Below are positions 32,638-43,975 of a stretch of 64,000 nucleotides of DNA, piece by piece; the stretch's first letter is position 1; every line of letters begins with the position of its first letter. The DNA lies in contig OY743169.1 in assembly GCA_963555705.1 (NCBI GenBank), positions 8,866,014 to 8,930,013 of the forward strand, given 5' to 3'. Below the pieces are notes generated by a model. It saw nothing but the letters and a program-made list of their open reading frames with translations, made no database searches and had not been told where the DNA came from. Source of the DNA: Ligustrum vulgare (Eukaryota; Streptophyta; Magnoliopsida; Lamiales; Oleaceae). The translations under genes and the position numbers were made by a program.

Positions 32638-34170
32638 ATGACAATAATATAATTATATAATTTATTGGGATAATTTAAGCTTGTGTAATTGTTCTAAGAA
32701 GGAAAATTGCTCTTTTCTTCGATATTAATCAAAATTAAGATTTGATCTTCGCCATTTGAGATACATGCATAATTATTTTTTTCTCCTAGTTGCGATGACT
32801 CTGGTGATCTTGATCTTGGTACCTGGACTCGAGAGAATATGTATGAACAAATTGCACTAGTGTTCTATATTGCATATCAAACATGCCCAAGTGTCAACGA
32901 TGTTATGGTCGGCCAAACGGTTTTGCAGTACCAAGTGTAATGGTGGTAATCCATTCTTAGTACTTGACTGACTTAAGTAAAAATTATTTTTACATTGGCC
33001 TACAGGCTACATGAACCAGGTCAACTCACAGAATTTTAGCTCACATTTGGAGTGACCCTGTACGGGCTCCTATAGACCCACCATGACCAGTGCGGGTCCA
33101 ACTAACCAGTGCTGAAAAATACAAGGCCTAGCACGGACACAGGCCACCAGCCCCCTATCCGGAAGGACCTGGGCCCTACTGACATCGAATTTATAACTAA
33201 TGACAAAAATCTTGAATCCCAAATCTTAACTCAAAAACCAAACTGTAACAAAACAAACAAAAATATTCAAGATTAATAATCGAACACACACCCATAAGAT
33301 CGAACACAAGATTGCCATATTTCTCACTTCTTTGAACGGGCAATAAGAGGCAAGCTAGGATCGATTACGATGAACTTAAACTCGGACCATTTACAAAGAA
33401 CACTCTCGTGCTATTTGCCAAAACTCGCCATTCAGATCACTCCTAAAGAATGGTTCATCAACTTCAAGCAAGTGAAACTTGCAATTCAGCATACTGGTTG
33501 AGAAGACTATTTTACCAACAATCAAATTGCATGTTTTCACTACTCACAAGTAACAAGGAATTATAGTTTCGCCCACAAATAAGAACATAAGATTAACCAA
33601 GGAAATTTAATTGCCTGATAGAATCATTGAAGTTCACCCACCTTCTAACACATATTTAAGCAAGAAAGACGAAAATAATACAGAAAATTGTCATTTTCTA
33701 TTACCAAAACATGTTGCATCACACCAAGCAAGACGAAATAGGCTGCAAAATATAATCATTAATAACACCATAGAACTTAAGCCCAGAAGCATATTGCCAG
33801 CCCGTTGTGGCATCAAAGAAAGAACTAGCTCTTGAAAACAAATTTCTTGTTCACGATTAGTCCTCAAACGACAATGTAAGCACATAGTCGATGAAAAAAA
33901 CAAATAAACATATTATCTTCATGATTTAGAACATTGCTGCCAGTTTATAACATAGCGACCAGAAAATTAAGCAGCAGTTAGAACTCTACACTCCTAGAGT
34001 AAAGAAATTATTTTCAAAGTAAAGAAAAATTGTCCAACAGTGTCACCTAACAGTGATTATCTACATCCATTACTCTTAATTTAAAATGGATTTCAATTTC
34101 ACCGATCTTTTTGCACCATTTTCAATATGAAAATTCAGAAAGTTACCTAATTACAGAAATAACAAGCTCT
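32638..34170. other. Intergenic region between the protease and DUF1336 genes
   Basis: About 1.5 kb with no recognised gene. A GC-richer stretch at about 33005-33185 (cctgtacgggctcctatagac and similar) differs from its surroundings and may be an old transposon scrap, but I cannot assign it. Confidence 0.5.
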
Positions 34171-35079
34171 CTAATCATCTTCATTTTCACTTCCTCCACT
34201 ATTCATGGGCAAGACTTTACTCGAAAGCATGGCACTATCAACAAAGGCTGCAGAGCTCATCTCCATTTGACAAATCCTCACCGCCCCAAACAATCTCTCG
34301 GGAAACTCCTCCTCCGATTGTGACTCCACCAGAAACCCCATGTCCACCGTTACCGAGGTAACATATCCCAGAGCGAGGCGCAAAATCGCCGTTGCAATAG
34401 CTGAGCTACCAATATCAACATCTATTTCCAAGTAATTTGGTCCGCTGTGGTAATGACATTTTAAAGCTTTACCCAATAAGCATGCGGAATAATTCCCCGC
34501 AGCAGTTTTCACAAGCCAAGGTCCCTTCACAATTTTATTCACTATCTTGAATCTACTATCCCTAAATGCATCAGACCCATTAATGAATTGATAAAGTAGT
34601 GAATTAGGATTAATGGGCTCATCCACTTTACTGGAAAAGTAAAATACCGCACTGTGATGATCCCGGCCCGGAACCTGTAAATTTACCGCGAGGATAAAGA
34701 TTTTGGATGACTTCTCCGGGGCTTTCGAGCTTCTCAAAGAAGCCATGACACGATTATCGGGCCTGGACAGAACGTGATCGAGCTTGGAATTGGATCGTAG
34801 CCAGTCAACTCCAGCAGGGTTCAGCAACCAATCACCGGCCGGCACTTTGGCTTTCTTGGCAAAGTAATTGCGTCCCCGAAGAGAGAATACTTCACCCGGT
34901 GGCGAGGCCCAGCCATTGGATCCATTCTGGAGGTCCACGTGCTTTAAGGATCCCCTGTTTATGGCTTCGTCTCTCCAGTCTTCCAAGCTGACTGTGGCGA
35001 TTGCGGCGGCTTTACTGGAGGTCGCTGCGGTGCTACGGTGGTGGTTGTGTTTTTGTTTGTGTTTTGTAGGGCACATCAT
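34171..35079 (-). CDS. DUF1336 / EDR2 C-terminal domain protein
   Basis: A 302-residue uninterrupted ORF starting MMCPTK. After a short basic His/Lys/Ser-rich N-terminus (1-30), almost the whole protein is an EDR2_C (DUF1336) domain: GWASPPGEVFSLRGRNYF (about 56-73), VDWLRS, VNLQVPG(R)DHHSAVFYF (about 130-146), GPWLVKTAAGNYSACLLGKA, GPNYLEIDVDIGSSAIA and CQMEMSSA. In EDR2 proteins this region sits beside START/PH lipid-binding domains; here it stands alone, as in the short plant members. The molecular role of the short form is not established. The tail is acidic (GGSENEDD). All family blocks are present in order, so it looks functional. Confidence 0.9.
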   Translation of the reverse strand: MMCPTKHKQKHNHHRSTAATSSKAAAIATVSLEDWRDEAINRGSLKHVDLQNGSNGWASPPGEVFSLRGRNYFAKKAKVPAGDWLLNPAGVDWLRSNSKLDHVLSRPDNRVMASLRSSKAPEKSSKIFILAVNLQVPGRDHHSAVFYFSSKVDEPINPNSLLYQFINGSDAFRDSRFKIVNKIVKGPWLVKTAAGNYSACLLGKALKCHYHSGPNYLEIDVDIGSSAIATAILRLALGYVTSVTVDMGFLVESQSEEEFPERLFGAVRICQMEMSSAAFVDSAMLSSKVLPMNSGGSENEDD

Positions 35080-35295
35080 TTGGTTTTTGGGTTTTTCGCA
35101 ATTGGAACCTCCGCCGGGATTCGGGAGGCACGCCGCTCGGAGGTGGAGATGTGGGGAAGGTTGTGGGGCTCAAAGAAGGGGGATTTATTGATTTAGCAAC
35201 GTGAAAAATATAATTTTTAAGAATGATCATTTTTTGTAATTTTTTCATATTATTTTTAATGAAATTAGTTATTGTCTTTGCAAGTTATGTTCCTG

Positions 35296-35707
35296 AATTT
35301 AATTTGATTCATTTAATTCAATACTTCTTGTTATATCCATATTTTTTAATCTCCTAAGTTCTTCTAGAAATATTATATATTGTGATAATTTCTTAAAAGA
35401 TTTAGGATGATTTTTTTTAGTTATATATCTTAATGTTATTCCTTCTGAAACTTCTTCTTCTATATCCTCGTATTCTTCTATAATTTTATGAACTGTATTT
35501 ATATTCTTTGCTGTTTCAACATAATTAAATTCTATTCTATTTAAGATAACATAGTCTATATTTTCGTATATTTCTTTTAATTTAGATTGTCCAACAGAGT
35601 ATATTTTTAGATTTTTCAACGATAGTTAGTAAAAATGAAATTTCCTTATTATTTAAATATAGTTTATGATCACAGTTACTAGATGTTGATGTTTGTGAAG
35701 TATTCAT
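35296..35707 (-). pseudogene. Pararetroviral small ORF at the left edge of the integrant
   Basis: ATG at 35707 (MNTSQTSTSSNC), a frameshift near 35615, then an open stretch to 35299 with acidic and Lys-rich segments (EEYEDIEEE). No domain is recognised. Host sequence resumes within about 100 bp, so this marks the left end of the integrated unit. Confidence 0.45.
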
Positions 35708-35714
35708 AGATTAT

Positions 35715-36150
35715 AGGGTAGGTGGATTATTATACAAGATTTTCTGGTATAAATCCATTCTTTGATCTAGTACAATACAATAATCTACAATATATTGTTC
35801 GTATTTTTCTAAAAGTTTATTATATTTTTCAGAAGATATGTTTTCATTTTTCATTTATTGTTTAATATCTTCCATTTTATCTTTCAATTTTTCTAAAAGG
35901 TTATCAAGTCCTTCGATTGTATATCCTGACATTTAAGTTTGGAATGTACTTGTCGTAATTTTATCTTCTAATTCCATTTTGATTTCTAATATGTAAGAAT
36001 AATCTATAATGTATTGATCATGATTTTCTGAAAGTATACAATATTGTTCAGATGATTCATCCATATCTATTAAATGAGATATATGTTATCTATTTTTTCC
36101 ATTATTTTTTCTAACAAATTGTTTAATCCTTCAATAGTATATCCAGGCAT
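35715..36150 (-). pseudogene. Two tandem paralogous small viral ORFs (PGYTIEGL type)
   Basis: Two small frames start 218 bp apart (36150 and 35932) with nearly the same N-terminus, MPGYTIEGLNNLLEK and MSGYTIEGLDNLLEK. Each continues with a short coiled coil and a YIIDY/YIVDY segment. Both are interrupted. They are clearly a tandem gene duplication within the viral genome. Function unknown. Confidence 0.6.
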
Positions 36151-36172
36151 TATAAACACAGAGATAAATAAT

Positions 36173-36918
36173 TTATAAAGTTTCAAGTAATTTTTCAAAT
36201 TCTATCAATGTTTGAGAATTGATAATATCTATATCAACCATGATATTTATACTTGGTTCAAATGGTATATTATATTTTGAAATACTTTTCTTTCTCTTTT
36301 CTAATTTATCAATTATATCTTGAATATCATGTATCATTATAGATCTTACAGTTCCTCTAACAAAGTTTTCTATCAAATGTTCTTTAAAACTTTTTAATAT
36401 CTCTTGTGATGCGTAGAGTTGCTCTTGGTATCCTATTTAATCAATTTCATTTTCATATTCAATACTTTTTTTACTTTTGATATGCATATTTAACTTTATA
36501 TGGACCTCTCTTAGTTCTGGATTTTTTCATGATATAATTATTTTCATTCATGATATTAAGATTTTCAAAAACTGGTAAAGAAAGATTCATCTCTTCCATC
36601 ACTGTCATAATCTATTACATGATCATAATCATTATCACTACTAAACACATATCCTAAATATAATTCATTATTTATTTCAGTGTTATCACTATCAAGCCAA
36701 AAATAAATAATTGATTTTGTAATTTCTAATCCTAATATTCTTTTTAATGTTGGAAAGATAGCTAACAAATATGGCATATAGACATAATATAACTTTTTTA
36801 TTTCATTATTTGGTCTAGTAAATTTTTTATGCATGAATAAATGTTCAATTATGCTATGATATTCATCATTGTGAGGACTGTTTTGATAATTAAATTTAAC
36901 AATTCTGGATTCTGTCAT
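36173..36918 (-). pseudogene. Pararetroviral ORF downstream of the leader, unknown function
   Basis: ATG at 36918, about 450 bp after the TATA box. Open parts are 36565-36918 (acidic end: DYDSDGRDES) and 36173-36376, with stops between. The second part is rich in Ile/Asp/Lys and ends FEKLLETL. No domain is recognised. Base composition matches the other viral ORFs. Confidence 0.45.
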
Positions 36919-37370
36919 ATTAAAAGTTCTTCTTCCTCCTAATTCCGTAAAGATAGATATATTAAGAATACTAACTTCTTTTCCTGTTCTCAGTACCTCT
37001 GTATTTTCCTTCTATTGTTAGTGACCTTCAGGCTTATAGGTTTCTGCTCCACACCCTCCAATGACTTTCTGCCTTCACGGGTTATTAGCTAAACCTGGAT
37101 GCCTTCACTGTATAACTCTTTAGATGGAAAATATTTTAGGACTGAGTGTGGGGAGTTTTCTTAATAATATATCTTTTTTTGGAAATATGATTTAGAAGAC
37201 AAGAATTTAGAAACTCATCATAATATGATAAGTAAATTGGGATTTTATTGATAATATGAAAATTGACAAAGGATTGGTATGAGAATTTTTTGAAAGACAG
37301 AAGATTTTTTGGCTTCCTCACAAACTGAGTGCTCCAGAGAGTTCTGCCTTTCAACTAGCCCGGAGGCCTC

Positions 37371-37378
37371 TATTTATA
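37371..37378 (-). promoter_or_regulatory. TATA box of the pararetroviral transcript promoter
   Basis: TATAAATA on the minus strand, in an otherwise non-coding stretch between the transactivator-like ORF and the leader. It lies about 19 bp from the as-1-like element. Confidence 0.6.
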
Positions 37379-37396
37379 ATACTACATTTGACACAA

Positions 37397-37416
37397 TTAC
37401 ATCACTGCTTACATCA
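37397..37416 (-). promoter_or_regulatory. as-1-like tandem element of the pararetroviral promoter
   Basis: The minus strand reads TGATGTAAGCAGTGATGTAA, two TGATGTAA boxes 12 bp apart. The caulimovirus as-1 element has two TGACG boxes with the same spacing and position relative to TATA. Each box here differs by a C-to-T change in the CpG, as expected after cytosine methylation and deamination of an integrated copy. Confidence 0.5.
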
Positions 37417-37646
37417 TCATCCTAACAATTTCACAGCTTTTAAGGACACACATGTCCCTCTATTATTTATTACATCACATGACCCTTACATTATAGTGAC
37501 ATTTATCCTTCTATTTTTTGGTCTTGACATGGCCCCTACCTTGTTCTGCATTGTTGAATTAAAGTAGGTTTATTGAACAGCTTCCACTTGTCCATCAATT
37601 CTGTTGGCATGTGAAGCAGATCCATCGAGTGGCTTCCACCTGTCCA

Positions 37647-38700
37647 TCAATTCCTTTGGCACGTGGGGCAATTCCTAGCTATGCACGCTTCTTGCAAAGT
37701 GGCAAAACTTCCATGGATTTGATGAGTATCAAATTTATTGATGTATTCTTGCAAGATTGTTGATTTTTCTTTTCCTCCATTAGTGAATAAGGTCCATTTA
37801 TTGTACTGGCATATGCATTTGAATTTTTTCTCATACAGATTTTTGGCAATGTTGTAGAGAACTTTAATTCCCAACAACCTTCGGGATCTAAACCATGATC
37901 TTGTAATGTTTGGTACTAGCTTGGTATTTTTTCCAACTTCAATTTGAAAATTTCGAGCAACATACCCAATCGTGATAATATGCTCAGCAGGATAATATAT
38001 CCTTCCATCAATTTCAGGATTGATTGAATAAAAATTTAAATATATAGATCTTCCTTGAGCAAACTTTGAAATTTCTCCTTTTAGTAAATCATCAAATTTT
38101 TCGATTTCTTTTAGATCTTTTCCTGGATAGATAAGATCCAAGAATCCATAATCAGCTGCCATTTTTTCGTGACGGGATCTCCTCCCTGAGTAACGATCAA
38201 TCGTGGGTATACATGGTTTCCAGATGAAATGTAATAGCAATCACATTCTTGAAGTTCATATATAACTTCAACAGTGGTTTTATATTCGTTTTCTTTTGGT
38301 AAAAAAGGGGAATCATCTTCCTCTTCAGCACGAATTCTGACTACCCTTGTATGTTCATCTTTGGCATTGATTGTGATTTTTCGAGGACTGGCTTCATTTA
38401 TAATAACTTTTTTGGGACTTGGTTCATCTCTTTTAATTGTTGGTCCACCACTGCTTCCAGAAGATGTACCGTTTGTATTTTTGATATAACCTGTTTGGTA
38501 TCAGCCTATTTGGTAATCAACGACTCAAACTGAGATTCAATCTCAATTATGTTATCGCTCAATTCTTTAGTATAATTGTGATGAAATGTTGAGATTTCCA
38601 TTAATTGCTTGAAACTTCCTTGGAGAGTTTCTGCAAGTTGTTCAATTCCAAGCTTTATATCTTCAGCTAGCTTCCTCCATGAGGAAGTTCATTCGCTTTT
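37647..38700 (-). pseudogene. Pararetroviral transactivator/inclusion-body-like ORF, frameshifted
   Basis: After the RNase H region a new coding stretch starts with a helical segment (AEDIKLGIEQLAETLQGSF). A frameshifted Ser/Pro/Lys-rich part near 38300-38460 follows, then an open 197-residue frame (37647-38240) containing a basic central region and a tail FATLQEACIARNC. Position last before the promoter and overall composition fit the translation transactivator/viroplasmin of caulimovirids. I see no decisive motif, so the family call rests on context. Confidence 0.5.
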
Positions 38701-38704
38701 TGGC

Positions 38705-40631
38705 ATCTATCAGGGATCTTTTGATATTATTCATCTGCAAATTCAATATTCCTGCTTAAAAAGTCCACAAGATAATTATTAACACCTTTAATATGAACTA
38801 TATCAAAATTATAAAATGTCAAATAGGCTTGCCATCTATGGAGCCTTCTATATTGAAGTTCTGGTGGTAATTTATTTTTTACTAAACCTGCAACTTGAGA
38901 ATTATCAGTTTCAACAATGAATTTCTTAGATAATAAAAACAATGAAAATTTTTTTATTCCTTTGATAATTGCTATCAGTTCTTTCTCATGAGTAGTATAA
39001 TTTATTTCTGCTTGATTAAACGTTCCACTTGAGTATCTACAAATTTCATTAAGATCTGTTTTTAATATTGCTGCCCAATACTTATCCGAGGCATCAGTAT
39101 TAACTATCAGATTATCTTTTTCATCTGATAATCTTAATTTTGGTAAATTTTTACATTTTTCTTTTAGTGATTTGACAATTTATGTATGTTCATCACTCCA
39201 TCATTTAGTATTTGTTTTTTTGAGTAAGATTTGAATTTTATGTCTCTTTTTTGATAGATTTTCAATAAATCCTTCTACATAATTTAAACATCCTAAAAAA
39301 TTTTGTATTTGTTCTTTTGATTCTAATTTGTTTGGAAAACTTTCCATCTTTTTAGATATATGTGTTTGTAATTTTATCCCTATTTTATCTATTGATAATC
39401 CAAGAAAATCAATTTATTGTTTTTCTATTATAGCTTTATTTTTTGAAAGAACAATTCCTTCTTTTTTGCATTCATTTATAAATTTAATTAAATGGTTTCT
39501 ATGTTCTTCTCTATCATTAGAACATATTAATATATCATCGACATAGACAATCAAGAATTCATTGAATTTTCTAAATATGTTATTCATTCTTCTTTGATAT
39601 ATTTGTGGTGCATTTTTTAAACCAAATGGCATAACCATCCATTCATACTTACCTTGAGGTGTACTAAATGTTGTATATTGAATACTATCTTCTTCCATTT
39701 TTACTTGTCAAAATCCTGATTTGCAATCAAATTTAGAATAATATTGCTTTCCTTTTGCAAGATTTATTAGTACCTATTTATTTGATAAAAAGTATCCATC
39801 AAATTTAGTATATTTATTTAATTCTTTATAATTTATCACCATTCTAGCTTTTCCTCTTTTTTATTCAGAATGTTTCATGACCATAAAAGTTGGACTACTA
39901 TGGGGTCCATTACTAGGTCTGATTAATTTTTGGTTAAGTAATTCTTTTATCTGAGTTTTAAATTCTTGTGTATCTTGTATGGTATACATCATTGGTCTAA
40001 CTCTTATAATAACATTTTCTGTTAATTCTATTTTAGCTTTTGGATGATGTGGTTTCCAGAATGATAATGGATTTTCTCCACAAATTTTTTCTAGTTGATC
40101 AATGATTTTTCTCATATTTGTTTGTATGTTCATTTTTAAGGCTTTTTTATACATTATTCTTTTATTTTTTGTTTCATTTTGTATAATTGGTTTTTTTCTC
40201 CCATTTATCACCACGCTGTGTTGGCTGAACTCTGTAAGGTCTAAATTCTCTTGGTATTTTAGTAAATGTGCACACGGTGTTTGTAACATTATCATGTAAT
40301 TATTTTGTTTATAATATTGAAATTGTTGTATAAAGTCATTTCCTAGTAATATATCACATTCTAATTTGTTATAATTATATATTTTATTTATAACTATTTG
40401 TTTACTTCTAAGTATTATATCTACTTTATCAGCACTATTAATTATATGAGTACTTTCTCCCGTTACTCCTGTAATTTTTATCTTTCCATTAGTATTCCAT
40501 GATTTTATTAAGAAACTTTTGAATATTGTTATATCACTTCCCGTGTCAATTAATGCACATGTTGTTATATTTGTTTCAACAATTGTAATTTGTATATAAA
40601 CGGCTAATGGAAAACTTATTTGGTTATTCAT
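38705..40631 (-). pseudogene. Pararetroviral polymerase: protease, reverse transcriptase, RNase H
   Basis: One reading frame holds over about 1.9 kb with roughly seven in-frame stops and no net frameshift. In order: a second aspartic protease site (LIDTGSDITIF, near 40540) with LLGNDF; RT blocks beginning RPSNGPHSSPTF and KARMVINYKELNK; MPFGLKNAP and the catalytic YVDDIL (near 39540); then RNase H with NTDASDKYW, THEKELIAI and ETDNSQV. No integrase follows. RT copies the terminally redundant viral RNA and RNase H removes it. The open parts are 39861-40631, 39414-39698 and 38727-38942. Confidence 0.82.
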
Positions 40632-41963
40632 TTATTCAGCTTTTCTGCATAGTATAGTTTGACAATTATGAGTTATATATAATCCTTCACGTTTTATACT
40701 ATAATCTTCTAGTCCGTCTAAAAAGCTCATTCCTAATAATACATGAGGATTTACCATACTATTATCTACATGACATGGTACTAGGAGATTTATTCCTCCC
40801 ATTTTTATTGGTACTTTTACTTCAAGTTCAGTCATATGTACTTGTCCATCAAAATTTATATATCTATATGGATCAGTTCTATGAGATATTAGTCCTTTAT
40901 TTCTATTTGAAGGTATATGACATTCACTAGCTCCTGTGTCAATTAATATATTTGTTTTTTTTATATGCTCTATTCCGTTAAAATATTCATCTTCTATTTT
41001 CATATTTCCAGTATTTCTATTAAGTTTTATTTCTTTTGTATTACTAGTTTCTCCTAATTGTTTTCTATTAGGTAAACTTGCTAATCTCCTAATTAATCTG
41101 TCATCTTCAAATGTTATGTTATTATTAGGGTATTCTTCTTCTCGTAACTCTATGATTTCTGGTTTATTTTTTGTTATAGTAAGTTCATAGTTTCTTGTAA
41201 CTAAACTTATTTGTTTATCTGGTTCTACAGCTTTACCAAAATCTTTACATTCTTTATGAATTTCAATATATGGTTTTTTAGAATAAATGTTTCCATAATT
41301 AGAATTAGTAAATATGTATAATGCTCTGTATTCTATAGTCATAATTTTATCTCCTGGTTCCATTATATCATCTTTATGTAATTTGAAGTGTAATCCTAAA
41401 ACTTCATTAAAATTTCTATCTTTTAATGATATACAATATTTTGGGTAACATGTAAATATTAGTTTCTTATATGTTAAATTTCTTTCTACTGTTCCTAAAT
41501 GACTGTTTTTTAAATTTATAATTCTTCCATCATGTAAACTTACAGTTAAAGGTGAATCTAATCATTCTCTAAACAGAGATTTAAACATTATTTGGAAACC
41601 TGCTAAGTAAACATATTGAATCTTTTCACTTTGTTTTCTATTGATCTTTGTTAATAATTCTGCAACTGTATTTTTTGTTAAAAGATTTAATTTGTGTGTT
41701 CCTTGAGTGGTTCTAACATCTATTGCTCTTTCCATTTTATGATATTCATTTATTGCTACTTTTTCTCTTTTCCATATTCTGTCTAATATTTCCCATTTTC
41801 CTATTTTCAAATCAAAAGATAATTTTTGTATCTTTCTAAACTTATTATTATCAAAAGTTACATTTAATCCATAACCTTCTATTCCTTCATATTCTTGTTT
41901 ATTTATGTTATTATTTGCTTCTATTTCTTTATTCTGATTCATTACTTTCTGAATCTGTTTCAC
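40632..41963 (-). pseudogene. Pararetroviral movement protein with a C-terminal retropepsin-like domain
   Basis: A single frame of about 443 residues with one in-frame stop (41562) located directly before the conserved LDSPLTV segment. The 41160-41960 part has the 30K-superfamily pattern of caulimovirid movement proteins (YVYLAGFQIMFKSLF, the LDSP Asp, then HDGRI). The C-terminal third carries a retropepsin-like site, LIDTGASECHIP (near 40950), and a later VLLGMSFL (flap-end ILG type). It ends TAA directly followed by the ATG of the polymerase frame, in the same frame. The stop could itself be a mutation that splits a longer polyprotein. Confidence 0.65.
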
Positions 41964-43287
41964 TTATATAAACTTCTTGATCATAGTATTCTTCAATGTC
42001 TGATATTTCACTCAGTTCACTTTCTATTTCTAGATATTCTTTTTGTAATATCTTAACTTTCTTTTTGTTACAATCAGGGCTTATATGTCCTATTTCCCCA
42101 CAATTCCAGCATTTACATTGGCTTTTGTCTTTCTTATAAGTTTTATTTTTCTGTTTTTTATTTGGATTATATCTTCTTTTGTAATATCTTCTTTTAGGTT
42201 TTATATATTTTTTCCTGAAATTTCTGAATTTTTTAAACTTTCTATATTTATATTTTCTTTTATTATTATTTTTTCTCTTTTCAGGGTTACATCCCCATTG
42301 GGTAGGTTTTTCCATATCTTCACAACATATTCTGGTTAATTTTCCTGATTTCTTTAATAATTGTCTTTGTTGACATATATATTCTAATCTTTCAAATATG
42401 AATTTTATCCTTGATCCTAATGTTCTAGATGTTCCAGGGTCATCTCTAATAAATTTTTCAAATTCTATTTTAAAATATATTCCCCATGAACCTGGTAATT
42501 TATTGTAATACATATCTCTATATACTTCTTGATTTTCATTACTATAGAATTGGACATAATAGTATTCTTTAAACTCACAAGTATATTATTTGATTTTACA
42601 CATATCACATATTGTTAAATTTATTAATCTTACTCTTGCATTATTTTTCTCTCTTATTGATTCTGCTTCAGAATTACTTATCCAATTTTCTCCTAAAAAT
42701 TCATCCGCAATATAATCTACTAACTTTTCTATTCCCTTTCTATCTGATTTTATTAGTTCTGTCTGTACATTTCTTCTTATTAATGCTTTCGTATCACTAC
42801 TTATTCCTTCCCAGCAATTTCTAACATGTCCTTCAAAAGATGCTACTAAGAAATTTATCATTCTATCAGTATTTTCTCATGTATCATCTTTATTGTATAA
42901 AAAGAATAGTATCATTGAATCTGCCCAAGTTAATAAGGCTTTTTTAGTATTTATTTTACAATCCAAATCTAATTTTGTTCCTCCATGATTAATAGGTTTA
43001 TCATAATTATTATTTGGTTCAAACATATCTTTATATTTATTTCCCCTATGTGGTTGTCTATCTCTAATTCTATCATAATGTTGCCGGTGTGGTTTACTAT
43101 ATAAGGGTGCATAACTTTCATCTGGATCTGGTAATTTTTGTTTAGAAGTTCCTATAGGAGCAGGGTTAGGTGCTCCTCCAGTATTCATTAAAACTTGGTA
43201 TTCATCAAAATTTTCTATGCTTAATTGGTCAAAATTTTCTATAAGCAAATCTAATTCTTCATTCATTTTTGTCTCGGTCTTCTTCAA
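41929..43287 (-). pseudogene. Pararetroviral coat protein, interrupted
   Basis: One frame runs for about 450 residues and is cut by two in-frame stops (near 42877 and 42586). The N-terminus is acidic; the middle contains the conserved capsid helices (for example ALLTWADSMILFF and VASFEGHVRNCWEG). A long Lys/Arg/Tyr-rich stretch precedes the zinc knuckle CWNCGEIGHISPDC (C-X2-C-X4-H-X4-C, near 42070-42115), and the tail is Glu/Ser-rich and acidic. Zinc knuckle plus acidic ends is the standard caulimovirid coat-protein layout. It overlaps the movement-protein frame by 35 bp. Confidence 0.75.
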
Positions 43288-43648
43288 TTTTTTCTTCAGC
43301 TTTTAATTTTCCTAAAGTTTTTTCTATAAATTTTTGTAATTCTAATTCTTCCTCTAATATTTTTGGTAATATGTTTCTCCTGAATTCATCATCCATACTT
43401 CCTGCTTCTATTATAATTTTTTCTTGTTCGAAATGCTTTTTTCCTATTCTAAATATTTCTTTTTCTATGAATTTTTTATCTATTTTCTTATCTTTGATTT
43501 TATTATTTTCTTTGAATTCTCTAATTTCTAGTTTTAGTATATTTATATCATTTCTTACTTCTTTTAATTCATTTTTTACTTCTTGAACATCACCTATCAA
43601 TGATTTTATTAATATTTTTAGATCTTCAATATATTCGCTTATTGACAT
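43259..43648 (-). CDS. Pararetroviral coiled-coil protein, open frame intact
   Basis: A 129-residue ORF, almost entirely charged coiled coil (for example EVRNDINILKLEIREFKE), acidic toward the C-terminus (EEKIEEDRD). It overlaps the coat-protein start by 29 bp in another frame, as in compact caulimovirid genomes. It is one of the few viral frames here without a stop. A virion-associated-protein-like role is possible but not demonstrable from sequence. Confidence 0.5.
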   Translation of the reverse strand: MSISEYIEDLKILIKSLIGDVQEVKNELKEVRNDINILKLEIREFKENNKIKDKKIDKKFIEKEIFRIGKKHFEQEKIIIEAGSMDDEFRRNILPKILEEELELQKFIEKTLGKLKAEEKIEEDRDKNE

Positions 43649-43650
43649 TT

Positions 43651-43970
43651 TATACTCTTGATTTTTGAGTTTTTATTACCTTAAATAGTCTGTCATACAT
43701 ATCATCTATTTTTATTTCTATATTTTTGATTTTTTATTTTATTAATATAATTTTTTCGTTTTCATTCTTTCTTATATTCTTATTTAATTTATCTATTTTT
43801 TCTATAATTATTCAAATTTTATCTTAATTAATTAATTCTCCCGACTTTCTTTGAAATTCTTTTAAGATTTCTTCATCTATATTTTTAACTTCTCCTATCA
43901 TTTCTTTTAATTCTTTGAATTGTATTGTTAGTTTATTTTGAATGTTTTGTAATTTTTCTTTGATATTCAT
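43651..43970 (-). pseudogene. Pararetroviral coiled-coil ORF, interrupted
   Basis: Begins MNIKEKLQNIQNK six bases after the previous ORF ends and is dominated by Lys/Glu/Ile heptads. It has several in-frame stops and runs into the next ORF start. Small coiled-coil proteins in this position in caulimovirids can be virion-associated or transmission factors; the assignment here is by context only. Confidence 0.45.
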
Positions 43971-43975
43971 ATCCT

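Noticed and set aside
34868..35191. 107-codon plus-strand open frame opposite the DUF1336 gene start
   Set aside because: Shadow of the minus-strand gene; the DUF1336 frame has clear conserved blocks.
43269..43586. Plus-strand hydrophobic/Ser-rich open frames over the pararetrovirus (also 40936-41190 and 42085-42339)
   Set aside because: They are antisense to A-rich viral coding sequence and encode low-complexity Phe/Ser/Ile runs, as expected from reading coiled-coil codons backwards.
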